From the NCBI GenBank assembly GCA_029959195.1, contig CP114125.1, forward strand, positions 682,001 through 746,000: a DNA stretch of 64,000 bases. The letters are read 5' to 3'. Origin of the DNA: Dictyophora rubrovolvata (Eukaryota > Basidiomycota > Agaricomycetes > Phallales > Phallaceae). Every line of letters begins with the position of its first letter. Positions within the stretch are counted from its first letter, which is position 1. Below the pieces are notes generated by a model. That model was not told the DNA's origin, searched no databases, and was given only the letters and a program-made list of their open reading frames with translations. Shown here in pieces: positions 50,101 through 62,564 of the stretch. The translations under genes were made by a program, and so were the position numbers.

Positions 50101-52263
50101 ACAGCTTTTGCCCATTCAGGATGGTTAACTTCATGTTGAGCAGTCTAAAGGGTAGCAGCTATGTGAGAGGAGGTACTGGCGCAGTAACAGAAACTTTACC
50201 TTTCCAACCGAATGCAACAAATAAGTCAATGTCTCGGAGAAGATTTTCTTCAATCGGAAACCATGGGCTTTCTCAAAGGCTTTAGACAACGACAAAACAA
50301 ATTCCGCTGATAGGTCAAAAGCTTCTGGTGGCCAAACCTACCCAGAACATGAATACATCGCTCGGAAACAGAAAGAAAAAAGTAATACCTTTAGCTGTAT
50401 GTGTCGAATTCCTCTTACAAGATTCTCGTATCTAATATCCCCGTCTCGGTTGACATACCCGGCTACAATTGGCTTTAACTCGTCCACGAAACGATCAGCG
50501 ACAGTTTCAAACCGGATGTTTGATAAATGCCCCAGCAGCTGTGCAGCTATCTCGACATTTGCCCGGTGGTTAGCACTTTGAGAGACGACTTTCAAATCGT
50601 GCCGACGAAACTGATCAAATATAGTTTCCTCGAGATTGTTTCCGAGGGTCGAACCAAGTTGGTCTTTGCTGATGCTACTGAAGACAGTAACTAGGGCTCT
50701 ACAGGCGATGTAGGTAGAGATAAGCTAATAAGCATGAATTAGAACAACGACAACTTATAATAAAGATTTATATACCGCTTTCCGTTGTTTCAAAATCCCA
50801 TGAATATCTTGGCTCAAGTTGGAGCGACTGCTCGACGGTGAAGTATTCCTGCAATATACCGATTAGATTTTCGCGCTGGTTACCGAATGTCTTTCCTTAC
50901 ATGTGTAGTCGGAGCAAAGAGTCATCAGGGCCCTTACCCTGATCGGTTCTCCAACGTAGGATTGACTCCACAATTCGCTTAAGTTGTTTCTGCGCCACCT
51001 TCGCCAACGACTCTAGCAACTCATCAAACGACTGATCAACTCCTGAACCAATAAATTCAGGAAGGAACAAAGGCTCCTTGTTCTAGAGAGGCCCACATCA
51101 AAGAGTGAATGTTTGATAGAAATACTAAAACTCACCAATTTTGACTTCAGGTACATTGTGACCTTATGATCAGCCGATCCAACAAATCTGGTGAACACCG
51201 TATGCAGCGCATATTCGGCAGGGGTGCGAGGCTCGGTCAAAACTGGCTGATCTTCACTCTCTGTCAAAGAGGGAGTTCGAAGATGTTCCCTCGAGGAGAA
51301 ATTCTGAGAAATATTCCCATTCGCATATTCCTCCGGCATTTTGGGCACAGGGGGCGGAGACATCCTGAAAGGAATATCACCAGAATCTGACTGATACAGC
51401 GAAGAACCGGAATTATTCTGCCGAGAAATTGAAACACTCCGTCGAGGTATGCTGCGGGTCGTTATTCCGCTTGATGGTGTCGATGGTCGAGGTGCCTGAG
51501 GTGAATTGCTGCTAGTGGCTACTGAAGGTCGACGAGGTGAAGGTCCAACCGCAGCCACATGTGTCAGAGAAGAGTTGGATCTGAGGAAAAAAGGGTTTTT
51601 GAGGGGATGTCCATCCAGCTGATGATCAGACGAGGGTAAAGGAGGAGGTGCTTCGCGTTTGCCTCCGAATGCGTTCCGAATCGAGGCAAATGACTTTCTA
51701 CTCTGAATTGTATGGGAGGAGGAGGCAATAGAGCTGCTTGAAGTATGGCCAGCCAAGTTAGGAACTGTTGGGATGTACGATTTTACACTTCCAGATTTCA
51801 AGCTAGCCGACTTCATGGACTGTCCACCACTATGATTTGAGCTTTCGGAATTTATTGAATCACCTCGAACGTGGAAGTATGAGCGATCCGTAGTCTTTTC
51901 AATCATGGGTGTAGGGGTTGGCGATTCATCATATCCCCCAAACCCAAACCCAGCTGCAAAGTTGTGCGAACCTGCGGGTGTGCCGAATGCAGCACTAGAA
52001 CCAAAGCTACCTCCGAAACTTCCTCCGCCACTGCTACTACCAAACCCTGAGCTTCCGAACCCATTAGACCTGCCAAACGGGATAGTAGAAACGTTAAATT
52101 CGTCGTCATCGAATGCTGTGAGACCAGTTCAAACAACGAGATGGGAAAAATAGATGAGCAAAGGAAGACGTAAAGCGAATGATTTGGTCAGTAAGTCAAC
52201 TCTCTGTAACACAATACGAGACTTCCGCTTACTTGGTATCGTAATTTGTACACCTTCGGACAT
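44198..52263 (-). CDS. TAO3: Cell morphogenesis protein of the Tao3/Mor2/Furry family
   Basis: Very large scaffold that activates the NDR kinase (Cbk1/Orb6) in the RAM/MOR pathway for polarised growth; acts at cortical growth sites. Starts at ATG 52263 with MSEGVQITIP, spliced to TFDDDEFNVSTIPFG, then a Gly/Ser/Phe-rich stretch and a long Ser/Pro-rich region. The conserved N-terminal block opens TPAEYALHTVFTRFVGSADH (about residue 260). ILRWRTDQG, FVDELKPIVAGYVN, WHTAYPLVVTSLCVAP and NWLSCFDYGV are typical of the family. Two giant exons follow: 49849-47465 (MVRLIWTYLYRCQES onward) and the exon read from 47091 to 44938 (central and C-terminal HEAT-like repeats such as RLLYVEEQSQKMLFQLLRAW). 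The last exon, to 44198, is variable and acidic. Total roughly 2,500 residues, matching yeast Tao3 (about 2,400). Identification is firm; a few small introns are not placed. Confidence 0.93.
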
Positions 52264-52614
52264 TATCGTTGCAATAGCCAGGTGCACTAACTTCAAGTTA
52301 CAGTGACGTAGCAGAAACAAGGGGTTCCCCTTTTAAGCTTCAGGTCCCAACGGGCGCACTGTGACTGAGTCGTCAGTCGATTCGAATTTCGTAGGTCCCC
52401 TTTGAAACGAGAAAAGACGCAAGTTCACAATGGTTACTGAAAGGATAAAAATGCCTCCGCGAATGAACCTCAATATGTGGTTTCCGCCACTAACCAGGGA
52501 CAGTGATTGCCGTTTATTAGTCAGCTGATCATGGATACGGCACATGGACACGGCACACGGACAGCACAAGGCATTTTTAATCGTGTTAGAATATTTGATT
52601 AAAATACAGACAAG
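52264..52614. other. Intergenic between TAO3 promoter and MLH1 3' end
   Basis: 351 bases. Holds the promoter of the TAO3 gene and the 3' flank of MLH1. No clear motif. Confidence 0.5.
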
Positions 52615-55600
52615 TCAACACCTCTCAAAGACTTTGTACAGATCCGGAAGATTTGAAACTTGAACAACATCTCTGCCGAGCAATTTTTTGGGAGCGTTAA
52701 AATGTTTACGCATCGCCTCGAAGCAAACATGCTGGATTTGCCATTTTTCGGCATCAATATCCGTATCCGTATCCAGATCTTGATCGGTTGCATCAACTGC
52801 TCTTCTCGTCTCGGCTATGCTGTCGTGTGAATGAGGTAGAATCGAGCCCGGAACATAAAAATAAGCCAGTTCCCGCAAAAACGTATCAAAGCACTCTCGT
52901 TCCGTTTTCCAATTAACCTGAAGGTGAAAAAGTTTACGTTCCTATACACTTAAAAAAAAAACTAGGCAAAACAAACATACCTCAGGACCAAGCCTCATAA
53001 GAAACAGAGGCAATCTATCCAAATTTGGAGTATAGCCTTTCAACAACAGCGGAATTGTCTCGACTTCATCAGCATCACTGATGTTCACCGAGAAATACTC
53101 CTTCAGCATTGCTTTGCGTGAGACAAGGATTTCGGTAATAACCTGCAAACAAGGTACATTCAAAAGATCGGGAAGCGAGATTGTCCCGAGTCGTGCGACT
53201 GACCTCTACAACTTGGTCTTTTCTCAAACCAGCCTCTTCAATTCCGTCTTCATTTTCTACAGCAAAGGAAAGGAGCGTGCGAATTGGAGCAGGAGGATCA
53301 AGACGAAATTCTCCGAAGTTTCCAAATTGGCGAAGTCCCAGTTGATAAAATAACTCTTCACTAAATCAGCCATCGTCGGTAAAATTGATTTTGGGGGGAA
53401 AAAATAAATATAAACTAAGACTGACATCAATGAAGCATGATTGACAATGTAAAGCTTTGTCGTATGCTGGATGAGCGACAAAGATTTATAAAGGTCCACC
53501 ACCCCAACAAATACATGTTTTTTGAGAATTTCGGTCAACCCTGATAATCCATAGTATCCTTAAGCCATGCCAAAAAAGCGAGGTACAAACCTTCATGTCC
53601 ATCCTGCGATACCTCATCTCGTAGATTTCGGACCGACGTAAGGATACACCCTGATTCTTTTATCTCAGGTATCTTCGAGGAAATAGCAGGGGATTCGGCC
53701 GTTTCAGCGACGTGAGATTTATTCAAGATGGGAAACATGGAGTCGATAGTTCGATCCTTGGCAGACGTTCGAACCTTGTGGTGTGAGTATATTTTCTGAA
53801 CAGCAGGAGCTAGAAAATCGGAAATCAGTTTTCTCTTGAAAACTGCTAGTAAAAAGAGATACCTTTGTCCTTTTTTTCCATAGCTTTGTTCGTCTCTTCC
53901 TCATCCTCGGTTCCTTCAACTTTATCTTCCTTCGTTTTTTCCATTTTACGAGTACTTTTCTTCTCCACCTCTTCCCTCTTACTTGACTCTTCGGTAGTGA
54001 GAGCCTACAGGCCAATGAGATTAAAATCGAATTAAAACAACCAGTACAACAAACAGGAGACAGAAGTATAGACTTACCTGATACTTGAAAGTGCGGCTTC
54101 CACTATCTTTCACTAATACCTCCTGTATTGCATCACAAACACGAGAAACAATAGCTTCCTCGTCCAGGAAATGGACCTCGCGTTTAGTCGGGTGAACATT
54201 TACGTCAACGCATTTAGGATCAATTTGTAAACTGTGAAACAATACTATATATTATTATAATGGTACAGAGCAAAAAAAGGGGTGAGGTCGAGCAGTGAGT
54301 GTACGAAACTCACCTAAGATAAACAAACGGAGATGTCCCTTTAGGTAGTATACCGCTATACACAGAGTCTATCGCTTTTTTAAGGCGGGATGATTCAACC
54401 AGCCGGTCTGTAAAAATATGAGCAATTTGCAATATACAAAAATCTGACGCACGATTTATGAATAACAAAAAAACCATCTTCTTTGCGTGATAGTTGACAC
54501 TCGTGACATACGCTTCGCCTTTCCATGAGACATTGTCAGATTCGAGTCCGCTTTCCCTGTCACTTCCACTCCCCCGTTCCTCATTATCAACATCCACTTC
54601 CATGGAGTCATCTTCATCCTCTGAATCTACGGCTTTCCCCTTCCCTTTTGAATCTTTTTTTTTTTTTTGCCCAGCTCTTTGTTTTTTTAACTGTTTTGAA
54701 GATCTAGATGTCTCAGACGAAACCAAGACATGACACAACGCTTTCACAATAGCCGAGCCATATAACAAGCCAATGTTTTGATTTACTGTGTTTCCTGAAG
54801 GGGTCGAAAGATCTGGTGACGTCGAGGATGCCTAACATGTGAAAGATTTTGGGTGAAACAGAACAGACAATGGGGTATTAGCAAGTTTCAAACACAAACG
54901 CTTCAACATGCCTTTTTGCAAGCAAAGGATACGCTCGCATTGTGTATCGCATACTTTGTCATAACTTCTAGTATCTTGTTATACTCTTCCGAAGCGGATT
55001 TCATAGCTTGAAGACGAAGGGGTATATTGTAAAAGAGATCTTCAACCTAAAGATTTCGGTTTCAGCAGCGCGATGTATTAAGAGCAATAAGCTGCTTGCT
55101 GTAATAGTTGTTCCATCGTTTCCGGCGCAAGGTTTTGGATCGGCAGAGACACCAGCCTTTGGAGAGGAAAGTACGCCATCCGAATAATGTGCCCTGTGAA
55201 TATTATCAAGAAATAAAAGAAAGGGAGGTTTACAAAACAAAGTACTTACTTCCAGGCACAGCCTTCGCTCCTAACCTTCGTGATAACACTCAAATGCGCG
55301 ACGTGGCTAATTGATGCAAGAGCTTCTCCACGAAATCCATAGCTCTGTAGAGACGACAGATCTGAGAATGATGAAATCTTGGAGGTTGCAAAGCGGGTTG
55401 CAAGTAAAGGTAAAGAATCTTTCTGAAACCCAACAAATCAGTACGTTATACAAAATTTCGAGATGAATAAGCCAACAAACCTGAATTCCAGATCCATTAT
55501 CTTGAATTTGAAGTAGCTTCAGTCCCCCGTCTTTAACTACTACACGAATAGAAGTTGACCCAGCATCTAAAGCATTTTCGAGAAGTTCTTTGAGTGCTGA

Positions 55601-55875
55601 CGCGGGACGGTGAATAATCTAAACAAACGAGGGTCTTAGAAACGTTATTGTGACATCTTTGAAAGGCAATGAATCCTACTTCTCCAGCCGCAATTCGGTT
55701 TATTAATGCCTCGTCAAGACGTCTAATTTGACGCGGTGCGGGTGTCGAAGTTGACTCTGAGTTTTGACCTAGTGATTGTTTTAGGGGTGAATTAAGTGGA
55801 TTCAAGATTGAATTTGTTTGTTGAGTTACCTGTCTTTGCGATGGATCGCAAGCCTGGTTTCGAAGACGAAGCCAT
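52615..55875 (-). CDS. MLH1: DNA mismatch repair protein Mlh1
   Basis: MutL homologue; the GHKL ATPase partner of Pms1 in nuclear mismatch repair and of Mlh3 in meiosis. Exon 1 (55875-55830) encodes [15 protein letters not shown] and splices (phase 1) to exon 2 at 55768, leading to [16 protein letters not shown]. ATPase motifs follow: [14 protein letters not shown] (N-box), [25 protein letters not shown]. The transducer domain has [20 protein letters not shown] and [17 protein letters not shown] (ATP-contacting lysine). The C-terminal domain has [20 protein letters not shown] and ends with KVFERC, the conserved Mlh1 tail needed for the partner's endonuclease site. A charged insertion of about 55 residues, rich in Lys then Asp/Glu/Ser, interrupts the transducer domain (54530-54720). 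More than ten introns of 50-60 bases. Exon 1 lies antisense to a + strand open stretch. Confidence 0.95.
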
Positions 55876-56095
55876 CGTATACGAGACCAAACGCGTGCAT
55901 AGCAGTCTCAGCGAACAAGGAAATCAAGCGCTTTACGGTTTTTTGCGGACGCCTCAGCAGCATGTTTTCATTGGACAGTTGTTCGCCGGATTCACATTCA
56001 CATTCTACTTTGTCTATTGGATTCGTCGTAAAAACAAACTACAAATATGTTGGGCAAAAGATAACGTCCATTCGAAAGTGAAGCGGCGCCACTAA
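55841..56095 (+). CDS. Possible small membrane protein divergent from MLH1
   Basis: Low-confidence. An 84-codon stretch begins at ATG 55841 ([20 protein letters not shown]) and holds one hydrophobic helix (VFIGQLFAGFTFTFYFVYWI) followed by basic residues. Its first 35 bases overlap, on the opposite strand, the first exon of MLH1. A further open stretch, 56209-56403 (TIIDSPKDSKPHQF ... FDIIWGSVLF), might be another exon of the same gene, but I could not join them in phase. It may be a chance reading in the MLH1 promoter. Confidence 0.28.
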   Translation: MDRKPGFEDEAIVYETKRVHSSLSEQGNQALYGFLRTPQQHVFIGQLFAGFTFTFYFVYWIRRKNKLQICWAKDNVHSKVKRRH

Positions 56096-56929
56096 CTCAA
56101 ACTGTAAGCTATTTAAATAATATTGCGCGCTTTGCAATCCCAAGCCAAAGTCATTGGTAAAATCACATCGACAAACTACACGTGTATATCATATCATGGA
56201 GCTATGGGCCTCCGACAATGACCATCATTGACAGTCCGAAAGATAGCAAACCCCATCAGTTTTCCGTTCTTTGCCAACGATTCGCCCACGGTTCCTGGGG
56301 AACAGAGTACCTGCAGGACGTATCATTGGACTTGCATCATGTTCCGCTGAAGACGGATATTCAACCAGAATTTGACATCATTTGGGGATCAGTGTTATTT
56401 TGAGTTTATGGGGCACGCGCTCGGGCGTCGAGTCATGGTAGGTGTAAGGTTTTTTTTTTTGAAATATTCGAACAGTGATATCAATGAGGGGAAATTCTTT
56501 AGTAACCTTTATTGCATCACATATAACATATGAAGTAGAAAAAGTTGGGAAAAGAAAAATATATATCCAACTCCGGTAAGGAGAAAACGCACCACGTATG
56601 TACAACGATGACAACAACGATGACAGATACGGACTCCAGCTGAGCGGAAAGCTCTTTTTCTATGACCGGCAGTAGGCTCTCACAGCATGGTTTGAAAAAA
56701 AGCGCGAGGGGACAATAAAGCTGGTCAAGAGAAATGAGTTGAAAAAAAAAAAAACCAAGCGCCCAGCGCACCACAAGTTTATATTATGTTCCAGATATTA
56801 CGTAACAGCGGCCAATTGCCACAACGACAGCGTATTCACGTGTCACTGTAATAATAGCCACAGCCCACAGCTCGCCGATACGTTTTTCTCCTTCCTGTCA
56901 CCCTCTGCTCTCTCCTTCAGAAATTTCCA
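56096..56929. other. Region upstream of the peroxisomal ABC gene
   Basis: Contains the isolated open stretch 56209-56403 described above, A/T-runs at 56451-56460 and 56741-56753, and the promoter of the following gene (GTCACTG and CCTTCC-rich just before the ATG). No other gene recognised. Confidence 0.4.
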
Positions 56930-59900
56930 ATGGCATTTTCTCAGCTACGCTCGTTCAGATTCATTTCACACCTACTGCACAGAGTTCCTCAACAACATCG
57001 CTCGGTGTATCTCAAAGCGCTATTTATTGCGATTTGTCTTCTACGCTCCAGGATATTTGTCGCAGCTCGACCGGGTATATTCCAGCGACAGCGCAGAATC
57101 AAATCTTCCAAATCTGAGGTTGATGTCTCACATTCTGAATTGCGGGAGGCCAAGCCTGAGCAACTCGTTCCCCTTTATACAGTAGATGATGACGGGGCAG
57201 AATCGGTCTTCGTACCCTTCAGGGGCAGACACTCCAAGGTAAGCACGAGTTTTGTGCGACAAAACTAACAGTGAAATTACATTTTTCAATCAAGGTCAAA
57301 ATAAAACATCTATCGCCAGCATATCTTGCCTCGACACGCGCATTATTCCCTCCCTTACCTCCAGATCACAGTGCCGACTCCAAAGCCAAATCGGTCAAAT
57401 CACAAATGAGTCAACTAATATCCATCTTGCGTCTCGGATTCCCTTCACTTCGCGCGAAACAGACTTGGATTCTGGTTTTACATTCCATGTTTCTTGTGCT
57501 ACGAACCTATCTATCAATCTTGGTTGCAACATTGGACGGCCGAATCGTCAAAGACATCGTGCGTTCATGTCATATACACGCTGTTTCTTTTATAATTCAT
57601 TGAACGTTTAGGTTAGTGCTGATGCCTGGGGATTCGGGAAAGACATGGGACTTTGGTTTTTGTTGGCGATACCAAGTACATATACAAATTCAATGGTAAA
57701 TAGTCTATTATTTTATTGAGAGATCAGTTCCTTATCCTACCAACAGCTTCGTCATTTACAATCTAAACTTTCGTTACATCTACGTACGACATTAACGCGA
57801 TATGCTCATGATTTATACTTTACGCCGGCCCCACTGCTGAGATACTACCGTATATCCCACGGCATATCCTCCGAAAGACTTGAAGGTGTCGATCAGTAAG
57901 TTTTATCCGCCAACCCATGCACTTACAAGCAGTTAGGTTTTATTCAATTAAATTTAACCTTATTACCAGATTCATAACCGCAGATATTACTGCATTCTGC
58001 GACTCCCTATCCGCTCTTTAGTGAGTCTTTTATCAAATCACCTCTTCTTTTAAACCTTATTAAACCCCTCAGTGGAAACATCATGAAACCGGCTTTAGAT
58101 ACGATTATTTTCACGTCCCAACTTTCACGTTCGTTAGGATTCCGGGGAACAGCTCTTCTTTTTATCAATTACTACGCCACAGCCAGGATTCTGAGAGCTG
58201 CCACCCCTGCTTTTGGCAAATTAGCTGTCGTTGAGAGAGGTCTGGAAGGTGAATTCCGCACTGGAATGGGCAGAGTTGGTAGAGAGAGTGAAGAGATTGC
58301 GTGCGTTTTTTCTTTCTTTCTAAGATGCGTTAGAATAGGCGCCAAAAATGTTCTAGGTTTTACGGAGGTGGACCCCGTGAACGAGAGATTTTGTGGAACG
58401 CGTATTTGCGTCTGATTCGGCATATTAATTCTATATATAAGGTTTGATTTGATTTCGACCTCGCTTCCCTATTTCGAGACATTTATTTTTCTTTTCCTTT
58501 ACAGATTCGTATAGCATATGAGTGGACCGAAGATTTTGTAATCAAGTATGCCTGGTCTGCAGCAGGTTAGGAATTTCTACGCCGAAGATTCCAATTTCTT
58601 AACTTCTCTCTTTTAATCAGGTTATATTCTAATATCAATTCCCATCCTCTTTACCCGCCGACATCGCTCCGCTGGTACGAAGAAATCTTCAAATTCAGCC
58701 GTAAACGATGCCATTGCAAACCGCACGGAAAGTACGTATTTTATCCCTCGTCTACAAGCGTATTTATGGTTTATCTTATGTGTTTAATAGTCTATATTTC
58801 CAATCGCCGTCTTCTTTTGTCTATGGCTGACTCTGGTAGTCGTCTCATGTTCGCATATAAAGACATCCTGGAGCTGGCAGGCCTATCCTCGCGCCTGTAT
58901 ACCCTCTTCTCAACATTGCACGCCATCGAGCCTCTTCCAGAGCCCAAGATAAATGAACAAAAGATCATATTACGTGACGTTGATGTTGACGTTCCCGGAG
59001 AAAGTTTACGTTTGATTGATAGATTGAATTTTGAACTTCCCGGTTCGACCGTGTTCAACGGCACCGGTAACGGACACGCTGGACACGCTGAAAATTTGGC
59101 TAATGGACATGGTCACGCGAATGGAGATGCAGATATCGTTCCGGCCTGGACAATGAACCCCGGTGAACATTTGATGATTACGGGCCCTAATGGAGTTGGG
59201 AAAACCTCAATCGCTCGTATTATCGCTGGTTTGTGGGGTGTAAAACATGGGACTGGAGAACTGGAACGTCCTTCGCAGGGAACTCGGGAGTTGATGATTA
59301 TACCACAAAGAGCATACATGGTCGTTGGCACTTTGCTAGATCAGTTAAGTCTGCATTTTTTTTAGTCCGGGGTCTCTTGGGTAGATAATTAATCGTCTTA
59401 TTTAATTTAGAGTTATATATCCACATTCTTATTTTGAATTCTCTCGATCGGGTCGAGCGCTAGAGGAGCTGATGGATATCCTGAAGGCTGTCCATTTGGA
59501 CTACCTACCCTCACGCGAGGGCGGATGGGGTACTGTTAAGGAGTGGCGAGACGTTTTAAGTGGAGGGGAGAAGCAGCGAGTAAGTTAATTTGAGAATCCC
59601 TTGTAATGGCAAAACTAATCGCGTTAAGATGGGTCTGGCTCGTATCTTTTACCATAAACCGCGTTTCGCGGTTTTGGATGGTAAGAAATTTCCGTGATCT
59701 CAATAAATCTGTGTAATTAACATTCAGTATTCAGAATGCACGAGTGCAGTGTCTAGTGATGTTGAAGGGGCAATGTACCAACATGCTAAAGATTTGGGAA
59801 TTTCTCTGATAACAATTTCGCTGCGGTAAATGATTCTTCTCCCCTTTCACTCTATGCATCTTGACCTTACTATTCTACTCTCCAGACCTTCTTTAGCAAA

Positions 59901-60093
59901 GTACCACACGCGGATGTTGTCACTACCCGGAGATGGAACTGGGAAATGGACGATTACGAGAATAGGAACTGCAGAAGAGCGAATGGGGATTGACAAGGAG
60001 ATCGTCGCTCTTGAAGAACAACTCGCAGAAGTTGGAAATTGGGAGACACGGCTGAAAGAATTGAATAGATTATTGGGAATCGACAAGTCATGA
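56930..60093 (+). CDS. Peroxisomal half ABC transporter (PXA/ALD, subfamily D)
   Basis: Half-transporter that should dimerise in the peroxisomal membrane and import very-long or long-chain acyl-CoA for beta-oxidation. The ATG at 56930 starts a basic, hydrophobic N-terminus; [14 protein letters not shown] and the helix exons ([39 protein letters not shown]) follow. The EAA-like loop [19 protein letters not shown] is typical of ABCD proteins. A further loop reads [21 protein letters not shown]. The nucleotide-binding domain has [20 protein letters not shown] (Walker A), [18 protein letters not shown] (Q loop), [16 protein letters not shown] (signature) and [17 protein letters not shown] (Walker B, split by an intron). 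A Gly/Asn/His-rich insertion ([20 protein letters not shown]) lies before Walker A. The switch position reads [12 protein letters not shown], with Leu where His is usual. Whether it is Pxa1 or Pxa2 cannot be told here. Confidence 0.9.
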
Positions 60094-61365
60094 GTGTTTG
60101 TATTGTCGTCATTTAGAGACAAACGGTGTAATATAATATGAACTTATTAATTTTGATTTGTGTGTACTTGCTCGAAATGGAATAGGTCTCTTCATTTATT
60201 GAAAGCACATCATCGGTGGGCTTACATTCTTCGCTTGTCCCCAGGCTTCAGGGTGACGTTGACAAATCGGTGAAAACAGTACATGGTAAGGTAAACTAAA
60301 GGCATCCCACATTGTTGCCCATCGTTGATTAATGATTCGTCATACCTAATAGTAGTACGATTATACCACTGGCGCATCCGTAAAATAGACGTGAAGAAGA
60401 AAAACCAATTAGCTTTTCTCATGTTTGCTCGCTGGTTTATGCGATGGCGACAGCGAAATTCGATAAATAATTACACAGCTTCTGCCAAAAAGAATTCAGT
60501 GACAGTGAATGGAGTTTCCGAGGAGTTTATACGGGCCGCACACCAACCTAAAGCAACCCTCCAGTTTCGTCTCAAATTTTTGGTTAGTTTGACAAAAAAT
60601 ACAACGAAAGAGCAAGAGACCCTAAGAAAATCCAAAACATATGGGGCCCAGTCCTAAATCGAGACAACATACTAAACATAACAATAGATGAAATTAGGGA
60701 GTTTTTAGTGGGTATCTCAAGAAACCCTCCACCATGAGGAGTCCCACACTCCCTCAGACGAGAGGTGCGTCACGCATTTTCTCCCAGTGGTACACTTACT
60801 CCGTCTCGGTTATTGCCGTTTGCAAAATTGTTTTCCAGTGCCGACCGGCGCTAATTTGGGCCCAAATGCGAAGCAAGAGAAAAAATTCAATATCTCCCAA
60901 ACGAGTAGTACAACCTGTATATTATTTCACACTAAAATTAATATTTTTTTATGAAGAATTTTATGAGCCCAAAAAAACAGAAAGAAACTATGAAGACAAA
61001 TATGTATGTCCCGTGCCTTCTCCTTTAGCTTGACTGGATTTTATATGGATGGTGTGCTATGTATTTCTAGTTTTTCAGCATTGTATTGTGTTTATTATGT
61101 TCAAATATAAATTTAGGATACAGGTTTTGGTGTGATTATACTAGCAGCCCTACGTCTCCCCCAGCAAAGTTTAGGCACTCATCCAAGTTCAGCTAAAAGT
61201 TCGCATGCCCGCCTTTCATTGAGGCTATAGTTCACGAACAGCAAGATTAAACTTTTTTAAGAAAAAGTGCATGCAAAGTTTCAATGTAAATAATGAGGAA
61301 GTCTTTTATGAATATAACAAAGAAGGTAAAAGAATCTGGGAAGGAAGTTTTGAAGCAACCACAAT
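60094..61365. other. Repeat-bearing intergenic DNA
   Basis: Holds the second copy of the dispersed repeat and short open stretches (for example 60734-61033), without a known family. Composition is AT-rich. Confidence 0.4.
60728..60811 (-). repeat. Dispersed repeat, copy 2
   Basis: Reverse-complement match to 17079-17169. Similarity starts at TCCACCATGAGGAGTCCCACAC and ends at the CCGTCTCGGTT block. The flanks are unrelated in the two copies. Confidence 0.75.
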
Positions 61366-61741
61366 GTCGGGGCTACTCACTCAGACTAGAGGGAGGGGAT
61401 CCTAAGAGAACAAACTTAGGGATCCCTCCTCTGGGGCTACTAACTATATACTATGAAAAAACGGCGAAGGCCATATGAGGCCTTTGGTTCATGGACTGGG
61501 CGTGGATACGCACCGGTCCCGGATCTTTAGCCGGGGCCTAGGCCATGGCTCTGATGGGAACAGGCGCTCAGCGCCCATTGGAGGGAAAGAAGGGAATACG
61601 GAAGGAAGGGGGAATGCAGGAAATGGGATAAAATACGAGAAATAAGGAAATGAATAAGATAAACCAGAACCGAAGATAAATAAGGGGACGACGCTAGCAT
61701 ACCCTGACAGTTGCAAAGGCACACGAAGCTATAAAAGCTAG
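61366..61741 (+). repeat. Left terminal inverted repeat
   Basis: About 375 bases, G-rich on this strand; inverted match to 63285-63714, ending inward at TATAAAAGCT. Confidence 0.85.
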
Positions 61742-62126
61742 ATTGAAAGCCAAGGGGAAGGGGAAACCATTTGAGGTACATATCAAAGATATGAATCCAC
61801 CTCCGGATTCCAAGGGTGCCAAGGTTACAAATGAAAAATTACAACTGGGAGGATCCAGTGGCAAAAAAAGTGAAGGTGGAGGTGGTAGCGTGGAACGAGG
61901 TGTAATGGCAAACTCTGAGGAGGAAGCTTTCTCCGAGGGATGATTAGTCAAACTTCTTGAGCTCAAGACCCACTGCAGTAAATATGACTGGAACTGTGCT
62001 ATAACAGAGAAAGGTGAATATATCTGGCTTCTGAAAGAACATATTAGCCTTTGGGCTATGTTAGTAGTGTGTTTTCTCATTCTTGATTATCACTAAATAT
62101 ATCTAACTATCTACAAGGCATGTGAA

Positions 62127-62564
62127 ATGGGTGACAAAAATTGTATAAAGCCACCTGACCTAGTCATCAATGCGGCAAAAAAGTCTTCAGAAGCTCAAGA
62201 CCACATTGCACCTCCACACGGCATGTCTAGGGGCCCTAAACGAGCTCTAGAATGGACCAATCTTTATGAAGTGGAAGATGAAATAGTAGCAGTAGCTGAT
62301 AGTGACATGGATGAAATTGAAGATCTGAGAAAGTTCCCACTTATCTCCTCATGGCTCAAAGAGATTGACGAAAGTCCCTGTACAGATGGCCGATCTTACC
62401 ACCAATATCTTCCATTGATTGAGAGTGAAGGGTACAAGTGAATTTCTGAGTTAGCAGACTTGATTACTAATATTGAGCTCCATGCTGCCTGTTCAGGAAT
62501 GTCAATGGCCATTGCAAAGAACCTTATCCAGTTTGTAAAAAACAATACCAAAAGGATTCTGTAA
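62127..62564 (+). pseudogene. Reading frame carried by the transposon-like element
   Basis: Starts MGDKNCIKPPDLVINAAKKS and runs to a TGA at 62439-62441, then stays open in the same frame (ISELADLITNIELHAACSGM ... NLIQFVKNNTKRIL) to TAA 62562-62564. The second part, with SELADL and CSGMSMAIAKNLIQF, resembles a SAM-like helical domain seen in fungal transposon-borne proteins; this is from memory of pattern, not a search. A separate reading frame that runs out of the left TIR (to 61943) is Lys/Gly/Ser-rich. It is no transposase and lacks a catalytic domain, so the element looks non-autonomous. Confidence 0.5.
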
